Below are positions 18,878 to 27,167 of a DNA stretch of 64,000 nt, piece by piece; within the stretch, counting starts at the first letter, position 1, and every line of letters begins with the position of its first letter. The notes beneath the pieces were generated by a model that was not told where the DNA came from, did no database searches, and saw nothing but the letters and a program-made list of their open reading frames with translations. The translations under genes and the position numbers were made by a program. This DNA is from Acetivibrio sp964564015 (lineage in GTDB: Bacteria; Bacillota; Clostridia; Acetivibrionales; Acetivibrionaceae): contig CAZLZR010000003.1 of the NCBI GenBank assembly GCA_964564015.1, positions 1 to 64,000 of the forward strand, given 5' to 3'.

Positions 18878-21800
18878 ATGAAGAGTATTTATAAAGTATT
18901 GGTATTAATAATATTAGTATCTATAATAATGCAAGCAAACTCAGGCATATGGGTGTATGCTTATACTGATTTGCCTCAGCTGCCTCCTACGCAATTAAGG
19001 GTTGAAGCGAAAGATGAGGATAAACCTCCCATTGGTTATAATGAGTTTGATAAGTATTACGTCGACGTTAAGTGGAATGTTGAATTCACAGACAGTTTTA
19101 TAGTTGGAAAATATCTGAACATATACCTTCAAGAGGTACCAAAGGCCTATAGGCCTTCAACTACGCGTAAATTGAAGGAACGTGACATATCAGGAAATTT
19201 AAGTTCTTTCAGGCTAAAAGAATTAAATTCCGGAACAATTTACTATCTTGATATGACCGCTTATCACACTCATGCCAATGAAAGTACCATATATTCAAGT
19301 CCGGAATCAGTACCGTCAAACAGAGTTAAGGTTCTTACCGATATAAGTATTAATGCGTATTCCCACGGGACAAATCAAATAAAAATAGAGTGGGATGATG
19401 TATGGGATACCACCGGTAGAATAGATTATAAGTTGTATATTTCCGAGAATGATTCCTTTACAAACACCCAACCGATTTATATTGGGAACCCGCAGATAGG
19501 AGAAGGAAGAGCGGTAACTATCAATGAAACAAGCGGGAAGCTTGAATATATTCATACTGTAAGGGATGCGGGCAGGGTTTACTATATAAGGATCGAACCG
19601 GATCTTGGAGATGATGAAATAAAGAGGACAAGTTATACAAGAACAGTAACAGCTTGCAGTTATATACTTGTAAAAACCTCGAAGATATCAACTTCTGATA
19701 CCGGTATAATATGGAAATTAGAATGGAGCCCTGTTGTCACAGGCTTAAGTGATGGCAGTATAAAAATTGCTTACCATATCTACAGGGGTACTATCGGATC
19801 AAATGATCTGGCCCAGTATATGGCGGCTGTTGACGGCACAAACTTTTTTGTCACACTCCCTCCGGGTGAGGTTCAGTACTACTTTATAGTCAGGGCTATC
19901 GTGACAAGAGATGGGGAAGATGTATATAGGGGGATTAGAATTGAATCGGATCGTATAATTGTAGGAGAGCAGGAAGTTGCTTCAAGACCTGTTTCTCCTG
20001 AAATGGTAGATTTATTTGAAAGGGTGGAGGGAGATACTATAATAAGCTACAAAGGTGAGCTTTCTTCCAATAGCGCTACCATTTTGTGGAGATTGCCAAT
20101 AAAGGGCAGCGGGGAAATTGATAATGATGTTGCCTATGATATATGGCTGGTTACAGACCCTGACATGCTTGATAATCCTCCTGAGGATGAAAAAATTGAG
20201 TCTGATTTCAGGGTTGGCAACGAAAACTATGTATTAAACGGCAATAAATTAGTGGGATATAAGTACGTAATTAAAAATCTGACGCCAAATTCAACCTATT
20301 ACTTAAAAATAGTTGCAAAGAAAGTATTCATAGAATATGTGGAGGAGGTTTTACAAACCGTCACATATAGATCAGATGCTGCTTTAAAAGTAATAATAAC
20401 ACCTACTGATGGCCCGATAGAACAGCCAGTTGTTCCTGCAAGACCTCCGCTTAAATTGAAAGAGACCGCCGACAATGGGGTTATGGTTACAAAGGATTCA
20501 GTCACCATACAGCTTAAAAATCTTTGGTATGAAAAGTATAATTTTCAGACTGATACATGGGAATACATTAGGAGTGAGAAGAAAAACGAAAGCGATGTTC
20601 CGCCTTTTAATCCGGCAGTTACTGTAGTAGATGATGTTTATTACAGAAAAGTATCCTATGACTCAGGTGTTTCTCTGGATGTAGGCTGTATAAAGTATGT
20701 TGAAGGGATGTCCTATGAACAATTGAGGACAATACAACCTAATAAAATAACAAATTACCCTGTAACGGCCAATGACCCGACGGAAAACCCGAGATTGAAC
20801 CCTGATGGGAAGAAACACAATATAGATATCACACTTACCGGGCTTGAAGATAATACAATATATGTGATATGGGTCAGAGCAGTTCGGCAAAGTGCAAGTC
20901 TAGCCTCTGAACCATCTGATCCAATTATTGTAACAACAGTTCCGGTTATTGCAGTTCCTGTGGAAAAGCCCATAGTGCCGTCTTTTAATTATAGTCTGGC
21001 AAGTGATAATTATATTGATGTGGGCTGGAATTTGTTAACCGGTTATAATTATTATTTGAGATATGGGCTGGAGGATAATCCTAATTCTTATTTGCAGCAA
21101 ATAGCTATAACTTCGGAAGAACTGAAAGAATCGGTGTATTATAGGGTAAAGAATCTGAACCCGGATACGTTGTATTATTTCTGGGTTCAGGCGGAAGTGA
21201 TGAATGAATCGGGGGTGGTCAGTACTTCGGAGTGGAGTGATTCCTATTCTGTAAGGACTTTGACATATACTCCGCCCGATACTCCTATAGGCTTTGGTAT
21301 TAAAAATGTGAAGGATGCGATAACAAAAAACAGTATAACATTTGAATGGATGACGGCAGAGAACCTTGAATATATACTTGAGATTGCTGATAATATAGAT
21401 TATTCAAAATCTAAGGAGTATGAAATTGGTGTGGGTTCGGAATTCATGGTTGAAGGGTTGCTTTCAAACCACAGGTATTATGCAAGATTATATGCGTATG
21501 ATCCTGTTAAAGATTTGAAATCAGAAGCTACCCAAAGCATCACTGTAAGGACTAAAAGGAGCAGTGATGACTATGATGCTGATCAGGACATAGAAGATGT
21601 TATAACGGGTGAATTTATTAAAAAGGATTCAGAAATAATAAATGATACTTGGAATATTGAAATTACAGGTGTAAATGCAGACCGTTTTGCACAGCATGTT
21701 ATGATGGATAGAAAGCTTGATTACAGGATAGATGTCACAACTCCTCCTTCAGCATGCAATACGGTAAGAATATTGATATCCGATAAGGTTTTTAAATCCC

Positions 21801-22708
21801 TCACCTCAATTGGTGAAAATTTGATAATTGAAACTGAGCAGGTATCTTTGGTTATGCGCCCGGGTGTTTTGACAACCGGCTTGAGTAACCCGTTGCTTAA
21901 TAAAGCTTCAGGAGTAGACTATGAGATATCGGTTTCAACCTCCAAGAAAGAAAGTGATAACATCAGGAATATGATTGTCAAGGCAGTAACGGGCAGATTC
22001 TTGATAAACGCACGGGAAGGCGCAAACATAGTTCCCATTGATAAAGTGCTGAAACCTTTGATGTTTGTATTTTCATATAATGATGAAGGTTGGTACAATG
22101 AGGGTAAAACATCAGGCTTTATATATGATTCCAGGAACTCCTTGTGGAATCGTGTCAGTACTTCGGCTTCCTATAACAGGGACACCGGGAACGGAAAATT
22201 GATTTTTGAGACCTTGAATACCGGGGACACGATGGTGGCAGAAACAGGTAATGACTATTTTGATGATATATATTATCATAAATATGAGACGGTTATTAAT
22301 AATGTTGCCTCGGTTCACGAAATAAAAAGTGTCAATGGCAGATTGTTTGAGCCGGATCTGAATGCTACTGTCGGTGATGTTGTCAAACTGATGTTTGATG
22401 CAATGGATTATCAATATGGAAGCAGCTATATGAATCAGGCATCAAAAGCAGGTATGATAAGCAGCGATGAGATTTATTTGGCAGGCAGTAATTGTACTGT
22501 ATCTAAGGCATATTCAATGATAGTAAGGGTAATTGAGCTTAAATCCGGCACTGATTTGAGTAAAGAAAAGGAATCGGGTTTTATAAGCCAAAACGGATTT
22601 ACCATCATAAGAGATGGCAGTAGCCTTTCAGGTGATACACTCGTGCGTAGAGGAGAAATAATGTTTCTCATAGAAAAATTGATGGTATATCTTGGCGAAA
22701 TTGAGTAA
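18878..22708 (+). CDS. Large exported fibronectin-III-like protein with SLH-like tail
   Basis: A 1276-residue protein, paralogous in design to its upstream neighbour. It has a signal peptide (residues 1-27, hydrophobic core KVLVLIILVSIIM), repeated fibronectin-III-like units (for example the LNPDTLYYFWVQAEVMNES and TPNSTYYLKIVAKK types) and a C-terminal region with weak SLH-like repeats. The frame opens at 18833, only 6 bp after the previous stop. GGGAGA at 18864-18869 favours the ATG at 18878, followed at once by the basic start of the signal peptide. Likely cotranscribed with the genes either side. Surface role inferred. Confidence 0.72.
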   Translation: MKSIYKVLVLIILVSIIMQANSGIWVYAYTDLPQLPPTQLRVEAKDEDKPPIGYNEFDKYYVDVKWNVEFTDSFIVGKYLNIYLQEVPKAYRPSTTRKLKERDISGNLSSFRLKELNSGTIYYLDMTAYHTHANESTIYSSPESVPSNRVKVLTDISINAYSHGTNQIKIEWDDVWDTTGRIDYKLYISENDSFTNTQPIYIGNPQIGEGRAVTINETSGKLEYIHTVRDAGRVYYIRIEPDLGDDEIKRTSYTRTVTACSYILVKTSKISTSDTGIIWKLEWSPVVTGLSDGSIKIAYHIYRGTIGSNDLAQYMAAVDGTNFFVTLPPGEVQYYFIVRAIVTRDGEDVYRGIRIESDRIIVGEQEVASRPVSPEMVDLFERVEGDTIISYKGELSSNSATILWRLPIKGSGEIDNDVAYDIWLVTDPDMLDNPPEDEKIESDFRVGNENYVLNGNKLVGYKYVIKNLTPNSTYYLKIVAKKVFIEYVEEVLQTVTYRSDAALKVIITPTDGPIEQPVVPARPPLKLKETADNGVMVTKDSVTIQLKNLWYEKYNFQTDTWEYIRSEKKNESDVPPFNPAVTVVDDVYYRKVSYDSGVSLDVGCIKYVEGMSYEQLRTIQPNKITNYPVTANDPTENPRLNPDGKKHNIDITLTGLEDNTIYVIWVRAVRQSASLASEPSDPIIVTTVPVIAVPVEKPIVPSFNYSLASDNYIDVGWNLLTGYNYYLRYGLEDNPNSYLQQIAITSEELKESVYYRVKNLNPDTLYYFWVQAEVMNESGVVSTSEWSDSYSVRTLTYTPPDTPIGFGIKNVKDAITKNSITFEWMTAENLEYILEIADNIDYSKSKEYEIGVGSEFMVEGLLSNHRYYARLYAYDPVKDLKSEATQSITVRTKRSSDDYDADQDIEDVITGEFIKKDSEIINDTWNIEITGVNADRFAQHVMMDRKLDYRIDVTTPPSACNTVRILISDKVFKSLTSIGENLIIETEQVSLVMRPGVLTTGLSNPLLNKASGVDYEISVSTSKKESDNIRNMIVKAVTGRFLINAREGANIVPIDKVLKPLMFVFSYNDEGWYNEGKTSGFIYDSRNSLWNRVSTSASYNRDTGNGKLIFETLNTGDTMVAETGNDYFDDIYYHKYETVINNVASVHEIKSVNGRLFEPDLNATVGDVVKLMFDAMDYQYGSSYMNQASKAGMISSDEIYLAGSNCTVSKAYSMIVRVIELKSGTDLSKEKESGFISQNGFTIIRDGSSLSGDTLVRRGEIMFLIEKLMVYLGEIE

Positions 22709-22766
22709 TAAAAACATGTGTAATTAATTAAATTTATTCCTGAATAAGAAGGAATTGAGGTATGCA

Positions 22767-23621
22767 ATGGTGAATATAAACAAAGTGATGGTATACATAA
22801 TATTAATACTGTGCATCATTGTTCTAAATGAAAATTTTTCGTTTTCCCATGGCTTGAATTACGAAATAAGTTCGATTGACGGCAATAGGGAAAGGGTTTT
22901 ATTGAAATGGAGCAATTCGGAAGAACAAATGGGTTTTACTGTTGCATACCATTACCTGACAAATGGCAAGACTTTGCATATAGGGTATGAATTAAAAGAA
23001 GGTTATCCTTCTTTCGCATATGTTGACTATGACTTGGGAAATGTGGTTGCTCCAATCCGGGTTAATTTGCATGAAGCGGGTAATCTTGACTATGCACCTT
23101 TTAAAGATATAAAAGGCATAGAAGCTGAAGAATATATTACTCATCTGCATGATGCAGGTATAATTAATGGCAGGTCGGATGAATTATTTGATCCCGAAAG
23201 TCCCGTCAGCCGGGCAGAATTTCTGGTTATACTGGTTAATGCTTTAGGCCTTGAAGACAAAGGTGGGGAAATCAACAAATTTACTGATATTGACAGTCAT
23301 TGGGCAAAAGAGTATATTATTCTGGCTTCGAATAACGGATTGATTTCAGGATATGGGGATGGAACTATAAGGCCGGATAATACAATTACACTGGCGGAAG
23401 TAAGCTCAATTTTATCGAGATCCTTTGTTTTTAAGACTACAAACAATGGTATATATTCAAAAGTTCAACAGGGTAAGTGGTATAGCAGTTCTGTAAAAAA
23501 AATGTTTGATGTTGGAATACTGAATTCAAAGGATAGTATTTATGAGTCCTTTAAAGAAGAAAACATAATGAACAGAGCAAACTGTGCCATGATGATAAGC
23601 AGGGCAATTTCAACTTACTAG
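22767..23621 (+). CDS. Exported SLH-domain protein
   Basis: A 284-residue protein with an N-terminal signal or anchor (VMVYIILILCIIVLNENFSF) and two clear S-layer homology domains. One is KDIKGIEAEEYITHLHDAGI...FDPESPVSRAEFLVIL; the other is FTDIDSHWAKEYIILASNNG...IRPDNTITLAEVSSILSRSF. A third, more diverged repeat follows. SLH domains bind pyruvylated secondary cell wall polymer. The start is the ATG at 22767, although an in-frame TTG at 22755 is possible. As third gene after two giant SLH-like proteins, it may anchor or organise them. Confidence 0.82.
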   Translation: MVNINKVMVYIILILCIIVLNENFSFSHGLNYEISSIDGNRERVLLKWSNSEEQMGFTVAYHYLTNGKTLHIGYELKEGYPSFAYVDYDLGNVVAPIRVNLHEAGNLDYAPFKDIKGIEAEEYITHLHDAGIINGRSDELFDPESPVSRAEFLVILVNALGLEDKGGEINKFTDIDSHWAKEYIILASNNGLISGYGDGTIRPDNTITLAEVSSILSRSFVFKTTNNGIYSKVQQGKWYSSSVKKMFDVGILNSKDSIYESFKEENIMNRANCAMMISRAISTY

Positions 23622-23849
23622 CTACAGAGCAAGTCCCCTTGCAGTTAACATTCTTTGTTACAAACAATGCCGAACAACGTTGTAGTTTATTTACCTGAAA
23701 TTAACATTGAAAAGGAGGGGGTTATCAAAAAAAATCTTAAAAAATTCTTCTGATTGATTGTTATTCTAAGTATTCAGAAAAGTCCTACAGTATAAAAATA
23801 TTGTATGTATATCCCATAATCGATAGGGCAATAATTTAAATATGCCATG

Positions 23850-23917
23850 GGATAATGAAAAAAAACATTATGCTTTTTTAGCATTAATGTACCATTAAAT
23901 CATCTTTTTCATTATCC
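23850..23917. repeat. Dispersed short inverted-repeat element, copy D
   Basis: GGATAATGAAAAAA starts at 23850 and TTTTTCATTATCC ends at 23917, giving a roughly 68-bp element upstream of ywmB. The sequence just after it (AAAGCAGGAACCTATTTTTT) closely resembles the flank of copy C at 43851, so homology extends beyond the inverted ends. The rest of the 349-bp gap 23622-23970 shows no gene. Confidence 0.5.
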
Positions 23918-23970
23918 AAAGCAGGAACCTATTTTTTAGTCTTGCTTAAATGTTTATCGGGGGTATATAT

Positions 23971-24735
23971 ATGAGTGCTAAATTAAGGAAAACTTTCTTT
24001 TGGTTGATGTTTTTCACAATAGTATTTACAATATCCTATGCAGGATTATATTATAGAGAAGAGACAAAAAACCCAGATCTCCAGGATTCGTTTTTGAGTG
24101 CGGGTGCCAATTTTGTAAATAGTGAAGTTTATGTATGGTGTAATGCAGATAAACTCCAGGACCACCCGGATGGTATTGTAAGTGTTGCCGAGGGGTTGTC
24201 AGAGAGTGTTGGAGTACTTAAAGAAAAAGATTATACAATAAATACTTTAAATAATGATTTTATCCGTAAAACTGAAATAAGAGGCTCAACCTTAGATGGT
24301 AAAACAGTGTGCATCATTTCACAATTAAACAAAAGTGAAAGCGATGAAAATGATAGCTCTATTTCAGTTGATATAATTAGTGAACTGACACAAACTGATA
24401 TATATAGTACTGCTAAGTTGCTTGAAGAAAAATTTAAAAGTTTTGGTTTAAATCCAAAGGTTAACACTTGTATTACAGGTTACTTTGATGGTAAGCTAGA
24501 CTATATGGAAATGAGCAGAATAAGTGGCCTTATTCTGAAGGATGCAAAAGCAAAAAAAATAGACGGAATGTCTGAAAAGAATATGATTAGTGTATCGGCA
24601 TATTCTCCCCTTATTGATAACAATATTGAAATAATGGGAAGAATGACAAATATTAATCTGGCTTTAAGATATAATGCTTACGAGGACAAGACATACATAT
24701 GGGTTGCAACACCTGTAATTACAATTGAATACTGA
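23971..24735 (+). CDS. ywmB: YwmB-like protein (TATA-box-binding-fold, DUF1779 type)
   Basis: A 254-residue protein with one N-terminal hydrophobic segment (residues 7-27, FFWLMFFTIVFTISYAG) and an exported body with the weak pattern of the YwmB family. In Bacillus ywmB lies directly upstream of murAA, exactly the arrangement here (murA follows), and this supports the call. GGGGG at 23959-23963 selects the ATG at 23971 over the in-frame ATG at 23950. Function of the family is not established; an envelope or sporulation-related role is suggested by context only. Confidence 0.7.
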   Translation: MSAKLRKTFFWLMFFTIVFTISYAGLYYREETKNPDLQDSFLSAGANFVNSEVYVWCNADKLQDHPDGIVSVAEGLSESVGVLKEKDYTINTLNNDFIRKTEIRGSTLDGKTVCIISQLNKSESDENDSSISVDIISELTQTDIYSTAKLLEEKFKSFGLNPKVNTCITGYFDGKLDYMEMSRISGLILKDAKAKKIDGMSEKNMISVSAYSPLIDNNIEIMGRMTNINLALRYNAYEDKTYIWVATPVITIEY

Positions 24736-24741
24736 CTTAGT

Positions 24742-24774
24742 GATAACGAAAAAATAACTTGCTGTTCTCATATA
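24742..24774. repeat. Dispersed repeat, half-copy E (reverse orientation)
   Basis: GATAACGAAAAAATAAC, then CTGTTCTCATATA. This matches the reverse complement of copies A and B, including the spacing between the GATAACGAAAAAA end and the TTCTCATA block. It lies between ywmB and murA. Confidence 0.45.
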
Positions 24775-24818
24775 AGCGCATACAAAAGATAAAATATATT
24801 ATGAAAGGAAGAATTGTC

Positions 24819-26099
24819 GTGCCCAAATTGATTGTAACCGAAGCAAACCCATTAAAGGGAACTGTAAGAGTCAGTGGTGCAAAAAATTCTGTTTTACCTA
24901 TTATCGCTGCATCTTTATTAGGAGACAAAGAAAGTGTGATTGAAGAAATTCCTTACCTGTCAGATGTAAAAGTGATGTGCGATTTACTTAAATCATTTGG
25001 AGCAAATGTTGAATTTTCGGATAGTAAAACGAGGCTGAGGATAAATTCCAACTTGATTGATAATACCACAGCTCCCTACGAACTTGTGAATAAAATGAGG
25101 GCATCGGTTCTGGTTATGGGTCCACTTCTTGCAAGGATGGGGGTTGCAAAGATTTCTCTTCCCGGGGGATGTGCAATAGGATCAAGACCTGTCGATCTTC
25201 ATCTTAAGGGCTTTGCGGCAATGGGGGCCGAGATTACTCAAGGGCATGGTTATATAGAAGCGCAGGTAAATGGCCGACTTAAAGGAAGCAAGATTTATCT
25301 TGATTTTCCTAGTGTCGGGGCTACTGAAAATATAATGATGGCAGCAGCACTTGCCGATGGGCAGACCATTATTGAGAATGCGGCAATTGAACCGGAAATA
25401 GTTGATCTGGCAACATATCTGACAACTATGGGTGCCGATATAAAAGGTGCCGGCACCGATACGATCAAAATAAATGGAGTAACCAGCTTAACGGGAGCCA
25501 CACATGCAGTTATTCCGGACAGGATTGAAGCGGGCACGTTTATGGTGGCAGCAGCTATCACCGGAGGAGATGTCAGGATTGAAAACATTGTTGCTGATCA
25601 TTTAAAACCAATAACTGCAAAACTAAGGGAGGCAGGAGTTGAAGTTTCTGAAGAACTTTCTAGTTTGCACATCAAATCGGAAGGCAATATAAAACCTTTT
25701 GATATAAAGACACACCCATATCCGGGTTTCCCTACGGATATGCAGGCACAAATGACCTCGCTTATGACCAGGGCAGAAGGTACCAGCATGGTTATTGAGA
25801 CCATATTTGAGAATAGATTTATGCATCTGGCGGAATTAAAAAGAATGGGTGCAAATATTAAGATTGAAGGAAGAAGTGCTATCATAGAAGGAAAGCCTAA
25901 ATTGACAGGTGCAAAAGTCAGGGCAACAGATTTGCGGGCAGGAGCAGCGCTGATTTTAGCAGGTCTTACAGCGGAAGGAATTACTGAAATTGAAGATATT
26001 GAGCATATTGAAAGAGGATATGTTAATATACACGAAAAGCTGAAAGGGCTTGGAGCAAGTATTGAAAGAGTTGAAGAAAAAGATGATAAGGATTGCTGA
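24819..26099 (+). CDS. murA: UDP-N-acetylglucosamine 1-carboxyvinyltransferase
   Basis: First committed step of peptidoglycan synthesis: adds enolpyruvate from PEP to UDP-GlcNAc. Key regions are SGAKNSVLP near the N-terminus, the loop LPGGCAIGSRPVDLHLKGF with the catalytic Cys at about residue 118 (a fosfomycin-sensitive type), and YPGFPTDMQAQM. The GTG at 24819 follows AAAGGAAG at 24804-24811 and gives 426 residues, near the usual 420. The frame is open to 24759, but that would add 20 atypical residues. Gene order ywmB-murA-spoIID resembles Bacillus. Confidence 0.96.
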   Translation: MPKLIVTEANPLKGTVRVSGAKNSVLPIIAASLLGDKESVIEEIPYLSDVKVMCDLLKSFGANVEFSDSKTRLRINSNLIDNTTAPYELVNKMRASVLVMGPLLARMGVAKISLPGGCAIGSRPVDLHLKGFAAMGAEITQGHGYIEAQVNGRLKGSKIYLDFPSVGATENIMMAAALADGQTIIENAAIEPEIVDLATYLTTMGADIKGAGTDTIKINGVTSLTGATHAVIPDRIEAGTFMVAAAITGGDVRIENIVADHLKPITAKLREAGVEVSEELSSLHIKSEGNIKPFDIKTHPYPGFPTDMQAQMTSLMTRAEGTSMVIETIFENRFMHLAELKRMGANIKIEGRSAIIEGKPKLTGAKVRATDLRAGAALILAGLTAEGITEIEDIEHIERGYVNIHEKLKGLGASIERVEEKDDKDC

Positions 26100-26267
26100 A
26101 AATATAACTTTGGCGAGCCTTATTATAGATGATAAACTCTAAAACTAAAAGGATGTTTTTCATCTAACGCGGATAACGTTTGGGTTATATATAGACTTAA
26201 CTTTGGTGTTCGTTATATATAAAGAAATTTATAATTAATAAAGAATATATCATTCATTTTATTAAAT

Positions 26268-26316
26268 AAAGGTTGTTTTAAACTAATTATTAATTAGTTA
26301 AGCTGCCTTTTTTGTT
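26268..26316 (+). terminator. Terminator between murA and sigI
   Basis: An outer stem AAAGG...CCTTT encloses a nearly perfect inner palindrome (AACTAATTATTAATTAGTT at 26281-26299) and is followed by a strong T-run. It should end murA transcription and isolate sigI. The remaining part of the 315-bp gap 26100-26414 is AT-rich and holds the candidate SigI promoter. Confidence 0.6.
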
Positions 26317-26364
26317 TTTACTTGAGCCATTTGTTTTAGAAAAAAATAATTTTATTTCAAACAT

Positions 26365-26392
26365 ACCCCTCAAAAAAGTGTCATTTTGCGCA
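26365..26392 (+). promoter_or_regulatory. Candidate SigI-type autoregulatory promoter
   Basis: ACCCC at 26365-26369 and CGCA at 26389-26392 are about 19 bp apart. Published SigI promoters have a C-rich -35 (ACCCCC-like) and a CGAA/CGWA-like -10. The -10 here differs by one base. If real, the leader to the TTG start at 26415 would be only some 15 nt. Autoregulation of sigI-rsgI is known in the family; this site is inferred. Confidence 0.3.
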
Positions 26393-26414
26393 ATAAATGA
26401 TGGGAGTGATGTAT

Positions 26415-27167
26415 TTGCTTAGGTTTGGTTTTCATAATAAGGGAAAAACAGAAAATACAGATTCTGTAGCAGAAATAATTAAAAGAATTCAGGCTGGTGA
26501 TAAAGAACTTAAAGAACAACTGATTAGAGAGAATATTCCGTATATTGTTAAAGTGGTTTCGAATGTTGTGGGTACTTACATAGATGACAAGAACAGTGAA
26601 GAATACAGCGTTGGACTTACTGCTTTTAATGAAGCCATTGATACATATGACGAGAATAGAAATGAAAATTTTTTCAAATATTCTGGTTTAGTGATCAGGC
26701 ATAGAATTATTGATATAAAAAGAAAAAACAAACGCCATAGCAATGTTGTGCTTTTTTCTTCAATTGAAGAAGATTGTGATTTGAGTTATCATTTTAATAC
26801 ACCAAACCCCAATAACCAGCTTGAGAAGATTGAGCTTAGAGAAGAAGTCCTGAGTTTTGAACAAAGCTTAAATGAGTATGGGATATCTATTCATGACTTA
26901 ATTTCAAGCTCTCCAAAACATGCTGACTCTAGAATTCGGTGTATCAAAATCGCGAGAACCATTGCTGAAAATGAAAACTTGTTTTCTGATATGAACAGAA
27001 AGAAATGTATTCCGCTTTCTGACTTGCTGAAAATGGTGAAGGTAAGTCAAAAAACAGTAGTCAGAAATAGAAAGTTTATAATCGCGATAAGCTTAATATT
27101 GAGAAGCAATCTTGATGATTTAAAGGCAATGGTCAGCTATATAGAAAGGAGATCACGATATGAATGA
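26415..27167 (+). CDS. sigI: RNA polymerase sigma factor SigI
   Basis: Alternative sigma factor of the SigI group, about 250 residues. In cellulosome-forming clostridia several SigI/RsgI pairs switch on glycoside hydrolase and scaffoldin genes when the matching polysaccharide is sensed. The sigma-2 region is visible (IRENIPYIVKVVSNVVG, then YSVGLTAFNEAIDTYDENRNENFFKY, then VIRHRIIDIKRKNKRH). The C-terminal half carries the SigI-C domain with LKMVKVSQKTVVRNRKFIIA. GGGAG at 26402-26406 indicates the TTG at 26415; ATGs at 26397, 26400 and 26409 are possible but badly spaced. It overlaps rsgI by 8 bp. Confidence 0.92.
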   Translation: MLRFGFHNKGKTENTDSVAEIIKRIQAGDKELKEQLIRENIPYIVKVVSNVVGTYIDDKNSEEYSVGLTAFNEAIDTYDENRNENFFKYSGLVIRHRIIDIKRKNKRHSNVVLFSSIEEDCDLSYHFNTPNPNNQLEKIELREEVLSFEQSLNEYGISIHDLISSSPKHADSRIRCIKIARTIAENENLFSDMNRKKCIPLSDLLKMVKVSQKTVVRNRKFIIAISLILRSNLDDLKAMVSYIERRSRYE

